Of a stretch of DNA of 16,543 nt, positions 9,605 through 16,543 are shown in pieces. Below the pieces are notes generated by a model. That model searched no databases, was not told where the DNA came from, and worked only from the letters and a program-made list of their open reading frames with translations. The translations under genes and the position numbers were made by a program. This DNA comes from Chromera velia (Eukaryota > Sar > Chromeraceae): the NCBI GenBank assembly GCA_018398765.1, contig JAHBMJ010002710.1:1-16543 (forward strand). The letters are read 5' to 3'. The first letter of the stretch is position 1. Each line of letters starts with the position of its first letter.

Positions 9605-11660
9605 ATGACAGAATGTATGAAGGAAGGAAGTATAAGATGGAATCTTTCCTCCATTCTCGATCCTTTCTCTGCATGCCCCCCCCTCGTAGCAACTGACCGA
9701 CCAACCTGCGCTCCCCGGCAGCGCCCCGTTGAAACAAACGACCCACACCGTCAACGACTAGACCGTCCCTGTTTCTCTTCCTCGACCCTTGCTCCTCTCT
9801 GTCTTCCTGCCTTTCTGCTTCAGACGGATTCGGTTCTGTTGCATTCTCCTTCTCCTTCCCTTTTCCTGCCGGTGAGGAGAGTCGCTGTCTTTTTGAAGAA
9901 GGGTGCGAGGAAGGGGAGTGGCGGTCCCCTGGTGGATTCTCAGATATGCAGGGCGCAGATCTTTTTTGAGAGAGAATCTCGGCAGTGGGGTTGGAAAGCA
10001 GTGAAGCAGAGGGGGCCTCTCTGGAGTGAACAGAAACAGAAACCGAACTGTCATCGCCTGACACCTGTGGTTCGGTGCCTGTTTCCGTTGAGGAGTCCTT
10101 TGTGTAGGGGTATTCTGGGTCTGTTTCGTCTCCTCGTTCGTTGTTTGAGTCAACGAGGGAGACTGGGGTTGGGCATGTGTCTCCGTCAAGGTGACAGCTC
10201 GGCAGTGAATGGGAGGGGACTGTCAGACTGCAAACGCCCTCCTTTTCTTCCCTCTCTTCTAGACGAAGCTGGTCCCGTAGAAAGGACACAAAGCGCCCCA
10301 CCACCACTCCCACCTCAGCATTGTTTCGGAATGCTGTAGAAAGCCCCCCTCGGGGAGGAGGGGAAGAGGGACGAAAGGAAGAAGAGGAAGAAGAAGAAGA
10401 AGAAGACGTTTGTGGAACAAAACTGGCAGCACTGTTCCTCTTGGCGTCGTCTTCTTCGGGTCCCCCGATTTCCTTTTCCCTTTCCTTTTGCGACAAACCA
10501 AGTACAGGACCCGATGCTTCCACGTGAACCTCAACCAGATCCTCCTCTTCATCATCAGGCACAGTCGAAATTCGTAAGAAGCTTTCGGTGTGTCCCCTGC
10601 CCTGCTTGGCGGGCTGCTTCTCTGCTAATGTACTGCTGTCGTCTGGTGGCAAGTCAGAAACGGTTTTGACGATCACGTGTCTGGAAAATTTCTTGTCTGT
10701 CGAGCTGTCCATCTCTACCACATCGTCTTCTGAGACTTCAATACGGAACGAGTTTTTCAAAAAGAGGGACAGCGACTTTCTGAAGACCTCCATGACGGCT
10801 TCGTCCGACTTTTCAAAATTTCTTTCTGCACTCACCGCACCACTGAACGAGAACAGCAAGAAGCAGAGGGAACTTCGTTGGAAGACTAGAGGAGAGAAGG
10901 GGTGAGACAGAGGAAAGTGGGACAAAACGATGCGACACGCATGTGGGCAAGAACCTGTGGAGGAACGATGGACAAACAGCAAGTCACACGAGAACGTAGA
11001 ACCACGCACATATATACACATACACACACACGCAGAGAGAGGGGGGNGGGGGGGGGGGAGAGACGAGGGCAGACAGATGGACGAAATTTGAATGAATCAG
11101 ACGGGAAAAGAAAAGCGGACTAAAATGAGCTGCAGAAAGGTGAGATGGTAGATCCAATAGTGGACAGACTAGAGAACGCACCCACCTTTTTGTCTTCTGT
11201 TGACCCGTCTCCCCGCCTCGATCCTCATCTCCCTCCCCTTCTTCTTCCTCCCTCTCAAATTCAAGATCGAAGTACAGCCAGCAAGGTCTGCCTTCCCTGA
11301 TGACCTCATACAGGTGCCGTGCCCCGGTTTGCTTTTCATGAGCTATCGACTCGCGCACAAAATCCCGGAGCGTTGCAGCACCGAATCTGCACAAGAGAGC
11401 AGAACCGCATAGGGAGTCTCACAAGAGAGAAAGAAGCACATGATTCTACACACACAGACAGCGAGAGAGAGAGAGAAAGGGACTCAAGAAATGAGAGAAA
11501 CCAGCGTATGTGCGCATACGACAAGACAGAAGGAAGGAGGCGAGAGGGGCGAGGAGAAACAGAGTATACACGTGGACTTTCCTTCCGTCTCTCCTTTTGA
11601 CGTGCTCTATACGGAAGTCAAGAGAAAACAAAAAAACGAAAAAGAAAGAGAAAGAAAGAA

Positions 11661-11705
<45 letters not shown>

Positions 11706-12703
11706 AAGAAAGAAAGAGGACAAGAAAGAACGAAAAAACGAAAGACATGGTCACTCAGTCAACGGATAAGACAGACTATATTCACATTTTTCTTTTTTTT
11801 TTCTCCGTCCCCTCTTCTACACAACAGACATAAAAGAAAAAAAAAACGAAAGACAAAAGGGCAGGATGGCCACTCAGACAACATGGGTAGGCGGCGTGAA
11901 AAGTGTGGAGTCAAGCAGACAGACAAACAGAAAAACAGACAGACTGACTGAAAGGAGGATAAACAGGGAGAAAGGCAGAGGAGTTAGACCAAGGTGGCGT
12001 ACAGACACCTGGACGGAGAAGAATGGGAACAAGAAATACCCAGAAAGCTCTTTTTCTTGATCCGGCGAAACCTTTTTCCACTGTTAAAAGATTTCATATA
12101 CATACATTAGTCTGGGAACATTACTCTTCTTCGTGCCACATCGTGTTCCGCGCCCCATCCATTCCAGTTCTGCACCTACGTACCTTCGTTTTCCTCCCTG
12201 TCCAACTTCCTGAGCGAAGACGCAGAACGCTGAAGGATCTGCTCTCGTCTTTTGTGCGAGACGGTCGCACAGCGCGAAGGCGTCCGTTTGACGCGGGAAG
12301 AAAGAAGCAAGACCACCGTCATGTGAGGAGTCGGTCATCTCCAGCACCTTCTTGACCGCGTCTTGAGAGGGTGCCCCCGTCAGCTCTGCACAAAGTCTCG
12401 TCAGATGCCCATGCACACAACATGCAAGCAACCCTCAACCTCTACAAACCTGGATCAGGTTTGCATGCACACGAACAGAAAAGCGGCAGACCAACAAATG
12501 TCATGCGGCCAAATGCACGAACAAGAGAAGAGCAGTCAGATCACTTGCATGCTTGCCCGCCGTTATCGCAGCTGAAGATTTAGATTTCCTTCCACTCTTC
12601 CATCCGTCTCGGGGAGGTGCATGGGTCAAAAGATTTGCTCAAATTAGGTACGTACCTTCGAGTCTGCGAATGAGCAGCTTGTCTCTCTTTTCCGTCTCGT
12701 CAT
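6167..12703 (-). CDS. PRIMPOL: PrimPol primase-polymerase, nine exons
   Basis: Archaeo-eukaryotic primase (AEP) family enzyme that makes new primers beyond lesions or structures at stalled forks, in nucleus or mitochondria. Exons in coding order: 12703-12656, 12383-12184, 11386-11186, 10842-9706, 9383-9296, 8900-8787, 8436-8167, 7731-7286, 6857-6167. They sum to 3,195 nt (1,064 residues plus stop) and every junction keeps phase. Motif I is LYFDLEF (D123, E125), motif II KFSRH (S203, H205), motif III LVDQAVYSRNR (D533). The zinc motif is C790, H797, C829, C834 (CLCKGAPHKSN ... YQKCHDPDC). The acidic tail DELDEEFTIVQL (about 1042-1053) resembles the RPA-binding motif of human PrimPol. Human PrimPol is 560 residues. 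The extra length is low-complexity insertion, mainly about 211-317 and 345-508, plus a longer C-terminal region. Least certain are exon 1 and the exon 6/7/8 junctions. Translation could instead start at Met32 in exon 2. Confidence 0.93.
6981..7199 (+). repeat. Compound (CT)n/(CA)n microsatellite in PrimPol intron 8
   Basis: About 220 bp of alternating CT and CA dinucleotide blocks, several times CACACA..CTCTCT. It fills half of the 428 bp intron. The plus-strand Ser/Leu/His/Thr open frames here are artefacts. Confidence 0.95.
7286..7731 (-). CDS. PRIMPOL: PrimPol exon 8 (zinc motif)
   Basis: Acceptor GAATGCAG, after strong pyrimidine tracts 30-60 nt upstream. Encodes VESWHEMLLWWIGENLL, a polar insertion, TVLVTIANNRLCLCKGAPHK and HFYQKCHDPDC. 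Between the zinc residues H797 and C829 sits a (GD)n run coded by GGAGAC hexamers. Donor GCAA|GTGGGT leaves two bases of a Lys codon. Confidence 0.88.
7875..7913 (+). repeat. (AC)n microsatellite in PrimPol intron 7
   Basis: About 19 uninterrupted AC units, flanked by purine-rich sequence on the plus strand. Confidence 0.95.
8167..8436 (-). CDS. PRIMPOL: PrimPol exon 7 (borders tentative)
   Basis: Ninety whole codons. The EILRFGTESDD segment fits the TLHFDTE-type strand of plant PrimPol, and CPSHL leads into VESW of exon 8 like the PYPEVDHF segment of human PrimPol. The donor TTG|GTGGAT is weak. An in-phase upstream acceptor (start 8520) would add 28 residues read from the TGCC repeat. Confidence 0.6.
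8446..8474 (+). repeat. (GGCA)n microsatellite in PrimPol intron 6
   Basis: Seven GGCA units lying immediately upstream (coding sense) of the exon 7 acceptor. On the coding strand they read TGCC and supply the pyrimidine-rich acceptor context. Confidence 0.93.
8787..8900 (-). CDS. PRIMPOL: PrimPol exon 6
   Basis: Acceptor CATCTGCAG and donor CAACA|GTGAGT, 38 whole codons. Encodes ..RPELALLGSMASFVPPT, which fits the helix (FLSSLV-type) that follows motif III in the family. The rest diverges. Confidence 0.7.
9191..9222 (+). repeat. (GT)n microsatellite in PrimPol intron 5
   Basis: Sixteen uninterrupted GT units inside the 395 bp intron between motif III and exon 6. Confidence 0.95.
9296..9383 (-). 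CDS. PRIMPOL: PrimPol exon 5 (catalytic motif III)
   Basis: Acceptor CTTTCAG and donor TTGAAG|GTGAGC. Encodes CLVDQAVYSRNRCFRLLGSS then KLGKKAVLK, containing the third catalytic aspartate (D533) and the YxRNRxFR signature. It is close to both animal and plant PrimPol. Confidence 0.95.
9573..9601 (+). repeat. (CA)n microsatellite in PrimPol intron 4
   Basis: About 14 uninterrupted CA units inside the 322 bp intron. Confidence 0.95.
9706..10842 (-). CDS. PRIMPOL: PrimPol exon 4 (motif II and insertions)
   Basis: The polypyrimidine acceptor TTCTCGTTCAG is chosen over a nearer TGCAG because only it keeps phase. Encodes MDSSTDKKFSRHVIV (motif II), a Ser10-containing insertion, the conserved TAFRNNAEVG..VGRFVSFL helix, a second long polar insertion with a KRQR cluster, then LVVDGVGRLFQRGAAGER. 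Donor CGCAG|GTTGGT splits an Arg codon. Confidence 0.9.
11041..11058 (+). repeat. Poly-G tract in PrimPol intron 3
   Basis: A run of about 18 G with one unresolved base at 11047, probably a sequencing or assembly difficulty. C-rich on the coding strand. Confidence 0.9.
11186..11386 (-). CDS. PRIMPOL: PrimPol exon 3 (catalytic motif I)
   Basis: Acceptor TTGTGCAG and donor AAAAG|GTGGGT. Encodes HLYEVIREGRPCWLYFDLEF, the AEP metal-binding DxE motif with its typical YEVI lead. It is followed by a short Glu-rich stretch absent from animal enzymes. Confidence 0.93.
11664..11717 (+). repeat. (GA)n then (GAAA)n repeat in PrimPol intron 2
   Basis: About 18 GA units followed by GAAA units, within a longer purine-rich stretch (about 11620-11750). 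It lies in the 797 bp intron, the gene's longest. Confidence 0.93.
12184..12383 (-). CDS. PRIMPOL: PrimPol exon 2
   Basis: Encodes SFFPRQTDAFALCDRL and ..FCVFAQEVGQGGKR, matching the N-terminal PrimPol segment (human ..LFHRQAQAF.. and ..VGDGQR..). Donor AG|GTACGTAGG leaves two bases of an Arg codon. The acceptor could be TGTGCAG (start 12385) or CAGAG (start 12383). Only the latter keeps phase with exon 1. Met32 here is an alternative start. Confidence 0.82.
12656..12703 (-). CDS. PRIMPOL: PrimPol exon 1 (tentative)
   Basis: Sixteen codons starting MTRRKRETSC, with a strong AAG|GTACGT donor. It is chosen because it lies about 90 nt downstream of a TATA-like box and its phase matches exon 2 when the CAGAG acceptor is used. 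No sequence conservation supports it. Confidence 0.45.
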
Positions 12704-12791
12704 CTCTGCGGATTTTGTCTCTTCCGGTTTTGCTGTAGAACTTGGAAGGGGATCGGATCCCCAGTAGGGCAAGAACCTCCTCGCGCGAGGG

Positions 12792-12801
12792 CATTTATAT
12801 A
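12792..12801 (-). promoter_or_regulatory. TATA-like box for the PrimPol gene
   Basis: TATATAAATG on the minus strand, about 90 nt upstream of the proposed start codon and pointing towards it. Position suits a core promoter. Whether this lineage uses TATA boxes is unknown, and the word is short. Confidence 0.3.
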
Positions 12802-12943
12802 ATCGTGATGAGTCTCTGTTGCCGTCTCCCTTCAACAGCTATGTAGACGGATAATTTAGGTGGGGCTTTCGTACACTGCCGGATACACAGAGGTTGCTAT
12901 GATTATCGTCCTGTTTAGGCACTGGGAAGTCATCAGCTGTGTC

Positions 12944-12973
12944 TGACGGCGGCTCACAATTAAGACGCCGTCA
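12944..12973. repeat. Inverted repeat TGACGGCG / CGCCGTCA
   Basis: Perfect 8-bp arms (12944-12951 and 12966-12973) separated by 14 bp, inside the divergent promoter region. Could be a dimeric protein site or a cruciform. Chance occurrence is possible. Confidence 0.4.
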
Positions 12974-13449
12974 CTGAGACAGTAACCGACTCCGACATAC
13001 TCCGACTCAGTCTGACAAATTCTGACAACCGACTTCATCAATCTTCATCATGCTCGATCGAATCGATCTGCGCTTCGTGGCCCGCGCCCCGGCACCGTCC
13101 CGCCGCGGCCGCGGCCAAGAAGTCGATATCCGCGAGCTTAAATTATAAGCCCTGGCCGGCCGGCCGCGATCCATGCCGATCCTTTTGAATCTGCATGCAC
13201 GGCGCTGAGTCAGAACAAAAGATGTTGTCTTTTGGTGAGGGTTTGTGGTTGCAGAAGGGGCTGCAAATTTTCGATTCACACCTCGGCTCTCGCGACTTGA
13301 ATCCGGACAGCCACTGAGGCAGATTTCACCGAGTTTTGCAGCTTGCCTGTATTTTGCAGTGCTGGTTTTCTCTCGTGGATTGCGATCTTTGGGACGCTTG
13401 ACAGAGTGTTGAGTTTGGGTTTCCTTCTTCTCACTTGAGCCACGCAGAG

Positions 13450-14388
13450 ATGGACGACCTAACTGACTACAGAGCGAGGCAACGTGCTCGATATGAGCAG
13501 CAGCAGAGGGAACAAGAGGAGCAGAGACGTAAAGAAGAAGAAGAGTCGAGACAGAAGGAGGAGGCAGAACGAGAACAGCGAGAGAAAGAGGAACGGGAAC
13601 GGGCAGACGAAGAATTTGCTCGCCGCCTTTTTGCAGAAGAGGCAGGTGGAGCTCCAAATCAGACCTTGCCAGGCCCCGCCCCTGTGGATGTCGACGGTGA
13701 CGACAGCGAAGCAGTTGCACGGAGACTGCAAGAGCAGTTGGATGCAGAAGGAGACGGTGTCAGGGCCCCCGACCGTCACTACGAGCAGCAGCTCATTGGA
13801 GGCCCCCCGCAGCAAGGGGACTTTGACATGCCTTCTCCAGGCTACACTGGTATGGGTGGTATGCTGTCAGGGGCGATGCATGCAGTGGGAGGTGCCCTTT
13901 TTGGACAGCAGCAGCCGCCCCCTGCCGCTGCTGCGGAGGGGCCAATTGATGTGGATGCCGAGATCGCTGCTCAGCTTGCGAGACAAATGACAGACACCAG
14001 TGTACGAGGAGGAGATGGTAGCGGAGCCGGAGTTCAGGCTGGGGAGGGAGAGGGTGGGATGGATGCAGACGTAGATGCAGAGAATGCGATTCTGCGCGGG
14101 GGGGCAGTTGGAGGTCCCGCGATGCCTCCCCCCTCTGCTCCTCCCGACGATGAGCTGTCAAGAGGGTTTGGGGTTGTGCCGCCTGCAGCAGGGGGGAGCA
14201 GGCCGTCAGTAGGAGCGGCAGCACAAGTTGAGGGAAGCCTGCCCATCGATGTCGACTCGGCCCCCTCATCAGGCGCGGGGGGGGGGGCAGCTGGGGCTCC
14301 TCCCACGGGGGAGGGCGCTGCCCCTACGGGAGGAGATGTGGAGGACATGGAGGGGTTGGATGATGAAGAGATTGCAAGGAGGCTCCAG
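13450..14388 (+). CDS. Ubiquitin-reader exon 1
   Basis: 313 whole codons: the charged helix, MIU-like motifs 1-3, three PxDVD sites and the first half of motif 4. Reading through the donor would add a Phe/Pro/Ser-rich tail from intron sequence, ending at 14538. Confidence 0.75.
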
Positions 14389-14890
14389 GTCTGTCAGCAG
14401 AAAAGATTCGGCATACAAATGGGAACAGAGGAGGGGGCAGTCTCATGGGAGGGGATCGTCGCTTGCATTGTTCCGTTCCCTTTTTCCTTCCCGTTGCCTT
14501 CTCGTTTGTCGTTGTCACTGTCCCATGTTTATTCTTAGCCTGCTTGTGAACTTTCCTGTCTGCACAATTTTCGCCAGGGAGTGAGTGATTTCGCTCTGGG
14601 TTGCCGAATCTGTCTGGATTCGACTGTCCTTAACCTGTCACCTTGCTCACCCCCCGTTTTGATTTCTCTCCCGCCCTTTTTCTCGTCCTGTGTCTACTGT
14701 GCAGAAACAGTTCGAGGAAGAGGCAGAGAGAGCGCGAAATAGATCGAGCGTAGGATCCAATACGGGAGCAGGGGGGGGAGCTGGCGCTCAGGGTGCGCAA
14801 CCCCCTGGGTCTGCGTTTGCGGTCGGAAACAACGCAGACGCGGACGCCGCGCTCCAGGCAGCAATTGCGGCGAGTCTGACCGAGCAGTGA
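13450..14890 (+). CDS. Predicted multivalent ubiquitin/SUMO-binding protein (MIU-like x4, UIM), two exons
   Basis: Exons are 13450-14388 and 14705-14890, 374 residues. Donor CCAG|GTCTGT and acceptor CTGTGCAG join whole codons. ATG sits in a good context (GAGATGG). Residues 10-60 form a Glu/Arg/Gln-rich charged helix. Four MIU-like motifs follow the D/E-E-x-A-R-x-L-Q pattern: 52-66 (DEEFARRLFAEE), 84-99 (SEAVARRLQEQLDAE), 169-181 (DAEIAAQLARQM) and 304-320 (DEEIARRLQ/KQFEEE). The C-terminus LQAAIAASLTE (363-373) fits the UIM consensus exactly: L, Ala 366, Ser 370, Glu 373. PVDVD/PIDVD at 78-82, 165-169 and 265-269 match the SUMO-interacting pattern. Linkers are Gly/Ala/Pro-rich and probably disordered. 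MIU and UIM are short helices that bind ubiquitin's Ile44 patch. No enzyme domain is visible, so an adaptor is likelier. I do not recognise a named family. Confidence 0.78.
14705..14890 (+). CDS. Ubiquitin-reader exon 2
   Basis: Starts KQFEEEAERAR, completing the fourth MIU-like helix. A Gly/Ala linker and the UIM follow, ending in TGA at 14888. The stop overlaps a perfect donor word (CA|GTGAGT at 14886/14887), so an isoform that skips this stop is possible. Confidence 0.7.
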   Translation, partial: KQFEEEAERARNRSSVGSNTGAGGGAGAQGAQPPGSAFAVGNNADADAALQAAIAASLTEQ

Positions 14891-16487
14891 GTGAGTGGGA
14901 GAAGCAAGAGGCTGGCTGCACAATGAATGCTGAATGGCAAGGAACGGGAGGGGGTGGGGGGATGGGAAGGAAGGAAGGAACTCAGTGTGAACATAAGAGG
15001 ACTAACGGTGTCTGTCAGACTGGGGTGCATGCGTGGGGGGGTCCATGGAAGTTTCTCCTTTGGTAGCGTTGACCCAGAATCTGCCGGTGAAAAGGTGAGC
15101 GGAGGGGAAAGGATCCGGTGTTCCTTCCAATCCTTCCAGTTGGGTTTGGGGGAGGAGGGGGGGTCAGAGAGGGGAACGCGATTTCTCCTCTGGCTTATTT
15201 AAGAGTGGGAAGGAATGTGGGGAAAATGAAGAATATCGGATGGTGGACTTTTGTTGGTGGGGATTGAAATTTGAAGAGGACAGAGGACAGGAGGGTGGAG
15301 GAGTCCGTTGGTGCGATGTGTTCTTTTTTGTTGATTGGGTGGGGGGAAGGCTGAAGAGAGCTGGAACCTTTCCATAGTTCCTCTGGATTGATGGAGCTAG
15401 GGTTGCTTGATTGGATTGCTTGTCTGGTTTCAGGCGACCGCTCTCTGGCCTGCGTCGTGCTCGAATTGAGAATGAAGACAGAGAATCCGTTCCTCTGTCG
15501 TGTTTCCTCTTTTTGTTTCTTCTTGGTGCAGGGGCGACCGTTTTGTTTCTGGAGTGTTTCTTCTTCTTCTTCCTTTCTTCTTTCCTCTTCGCTTGCTTCA
15601 TTCACTTCTTTCCCGTCAAGTTTTGAATCTGTATCGATCATCTCGTTTGCAGTGAGAGTGCACGGGAGGGGCTGAGAAGGGACACCAAGCTTCCATCGGT
15701 ACGACTAAGAACCATTCATTCATCACGCCACACACGCTTATCTCCTTTGTGTCCATTGGATCTGCACGCTCACCCATCTTCCAGTCCCCCCCCCCCCCTT
15801 CATCCTTTGTCTTCTGACCTTGGAGACACCAGGAAAATGCGACTAGAGACAACAGGTGCATGGGGGGACGCTTGCTGAGGTGACAGGAAAATCAGGACTC
15901 GGTTTGCCTTCTCCGGAGAGGGGAGAAGGACCACAGCGAGAGATGCGGGCGAAGGGGGGCCGATTGAAAGAAAAGAGAATGCTCATTTGTTTCGAAGGCG
16001 CATCGCTTGAGTGAGTCGGTTGTCAGCAACCTTTTTTGCCCCTTGCTTCGAAAGTCTGACACACATGAAGAGGAGCTGCCTTGCCTTCCAAAGTATTCGA
16101 TGCGGTTGCAGCTTCTTAGTACATTGATTACAGAAAGATGATTCGCTGAAATAACTGATGGCATCATGGGAATTTAATAAAAAAGTTCGAAAAACGTGGC
16201 AGGAGAAGTAGCGAGAAGTGCCGTGCTGATTTGAAGTGTTCTAAAAGTTAACAGCGACTTGTTGCATGTTCTTTCTGATATTTATCCTAGTATTTATCTT
16301 GCGTTGACTAATGAAAAACATATATATTCTGACTTCACGATCGACAATGCGATTCGACATTTTAGATGTCAGACTATAGACTTATCACAGCAAAAAAAAA
16401 ATATAGAATTGACTTTAATTATCTTTTTTTTTTTTTTTTGCAACTCTTTTTCTTGTTTTTGAATGGGAAAGCGTTCACAATCTCCTA
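14891..16487. other. Downstream flank, no supported gene
   Basis: G-rich then T/C-rich unique sequence on the plus strand, with a C-tract near 15787-15798. The last 300 bp are strongly AT-rich with A and T homopolymers near 16393 and 16422-16439. Possible acceptors TGGTTTCAG (ends 15433) and CGTTTGCAG (ends 15652) are followed by short open stretches that could be alternative 3' exons of the upstream gene. No domain is recognisable on either strand. Confidence 0.5.
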
Positions 16488-16543
16488 TAGGATAGGATAG
16501 GATAGGATAGGATAGGATTAATGTCTGGAGGATTGGCCTCCTG
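16488..16543 (-). mobile_element. Second copy of the (TATCC)n-tailed retroelement end, cut by the window edge
   Basis: About six TAGGA units (TATCC-type tail on the minus strand) followed by 29 bp identical to 5356-5384, including the GGAGG/CCTCC stem-loop. The tail has about two more units than the copy at 5339. The rest lies beyond the window. Confidence 0.55.

Larger units (their letters stand above)
12704..13449. other. Shared divergent intergenic region between PrimPol and the ubiquitin-reader gene
   Basis: The two genes are transcribed away from this 746 bp region, so it must hold both promoters and both 5' leaders. It contains the TATA-like word on the PrimPol side, an inverted repeat near 12944-12973 and repeated CTCCGAC/TCTGACA words near 12988-13030. 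A very GC-rich block with GGCCGGCC palindromes lies at about 13068-13175. No coding exon is convincing inside it. Confidence 0.55.

Noticed and set aside
10380-10408. GAA repeat as an independent microsatellite
   Set aside because: It lies in PrimPol exon 4 and encodes the polyserine run on the minus strand, in frame with conserved segments on both sides, so it is treated as coding.
9522-11027. A single uninterrupted 501-codon minus-strand gene
   Set aside because: Its ends are read-through of intron sequence, including a (CA)n repeat. Motifs I and III and good splice sites on either side show that only 9706-10842 is exon.
15164-15641. Minus-strand Lys/Arg/Glu-rich open frames
   Set aside because: They are the complement of pyrimidine-rich plus-strand sequence. 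No domain, and two shifted frames look equally good, which points to composition and not coding.

Overview
The window is nuclear DNA of a eukaryote. The three coding loci are split by spliceosomal introns with GT..AG borders. Introns are about 270-800 bp, and most acceptors end in TGCAG. Every intergenic stretch and nearly every intron carries a microsatellite. A unicellular alga or protist fits best. I lean weakly towards a chromerid such as Chromera, from gene style, a moderate GC level and abundant GCATGC words, but nothing here proves the lineage. There are no rRNA, tRNA, CRISPR or prokaryotic features. Single unresolved bases (n) lie at 384 and 11047, inside simple repeats.

Layout. Positions 1-1256 are a simple-sequence satellite: (TTCC)n with an embedded longer unit, then (ATTC)n. 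Positions 1257-2550 hold AT-rich DNA, an (AAT)n tract, a sharp GC-rich island and the 5' region of the first gene. Positions 2551-4426 (+) encode a ten-helix EamA/DMT-type transporter in two exons. Positions 4427-6166 have no supported gene. They hold a simple repeat, a cluster of GCATGC words and a structured repeat with a (TATCC)n tail on the minus strand. A second copy of that repeat's end begins at 16488 and runs off the window.

Positions 6167-12703 (-) encode a PrimPol primase-polymerase, assembled here as nine exons whose reading phases all agree (about 1,064 residues). All three catalytic motifs and the CHCC zinc motif are intact. Long acidic, low-complexity insertions make it almost twice the length of human PrimPol. 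Positions 13450-14890 (+) encode, in two exons, a protein of about 374 residues with four MIU-like motifs, a C-terminal UIM and repeated PxDVD sites that resemble SUMO-interacting motifs. I do not recognise it as a named family.

PrimPol and the predicted ubiquitin/SUMO reader are arranged head to head across a 746 bp intergenic region. PrimPol reprimes stalled replication forks, and ubiquitin and SUMO signals control fork repair, so a functional link is attractive but is only inference. Positions 14891-16543 hold no gene I can support, apart from a possible alternative 3' exon of the reader gene.
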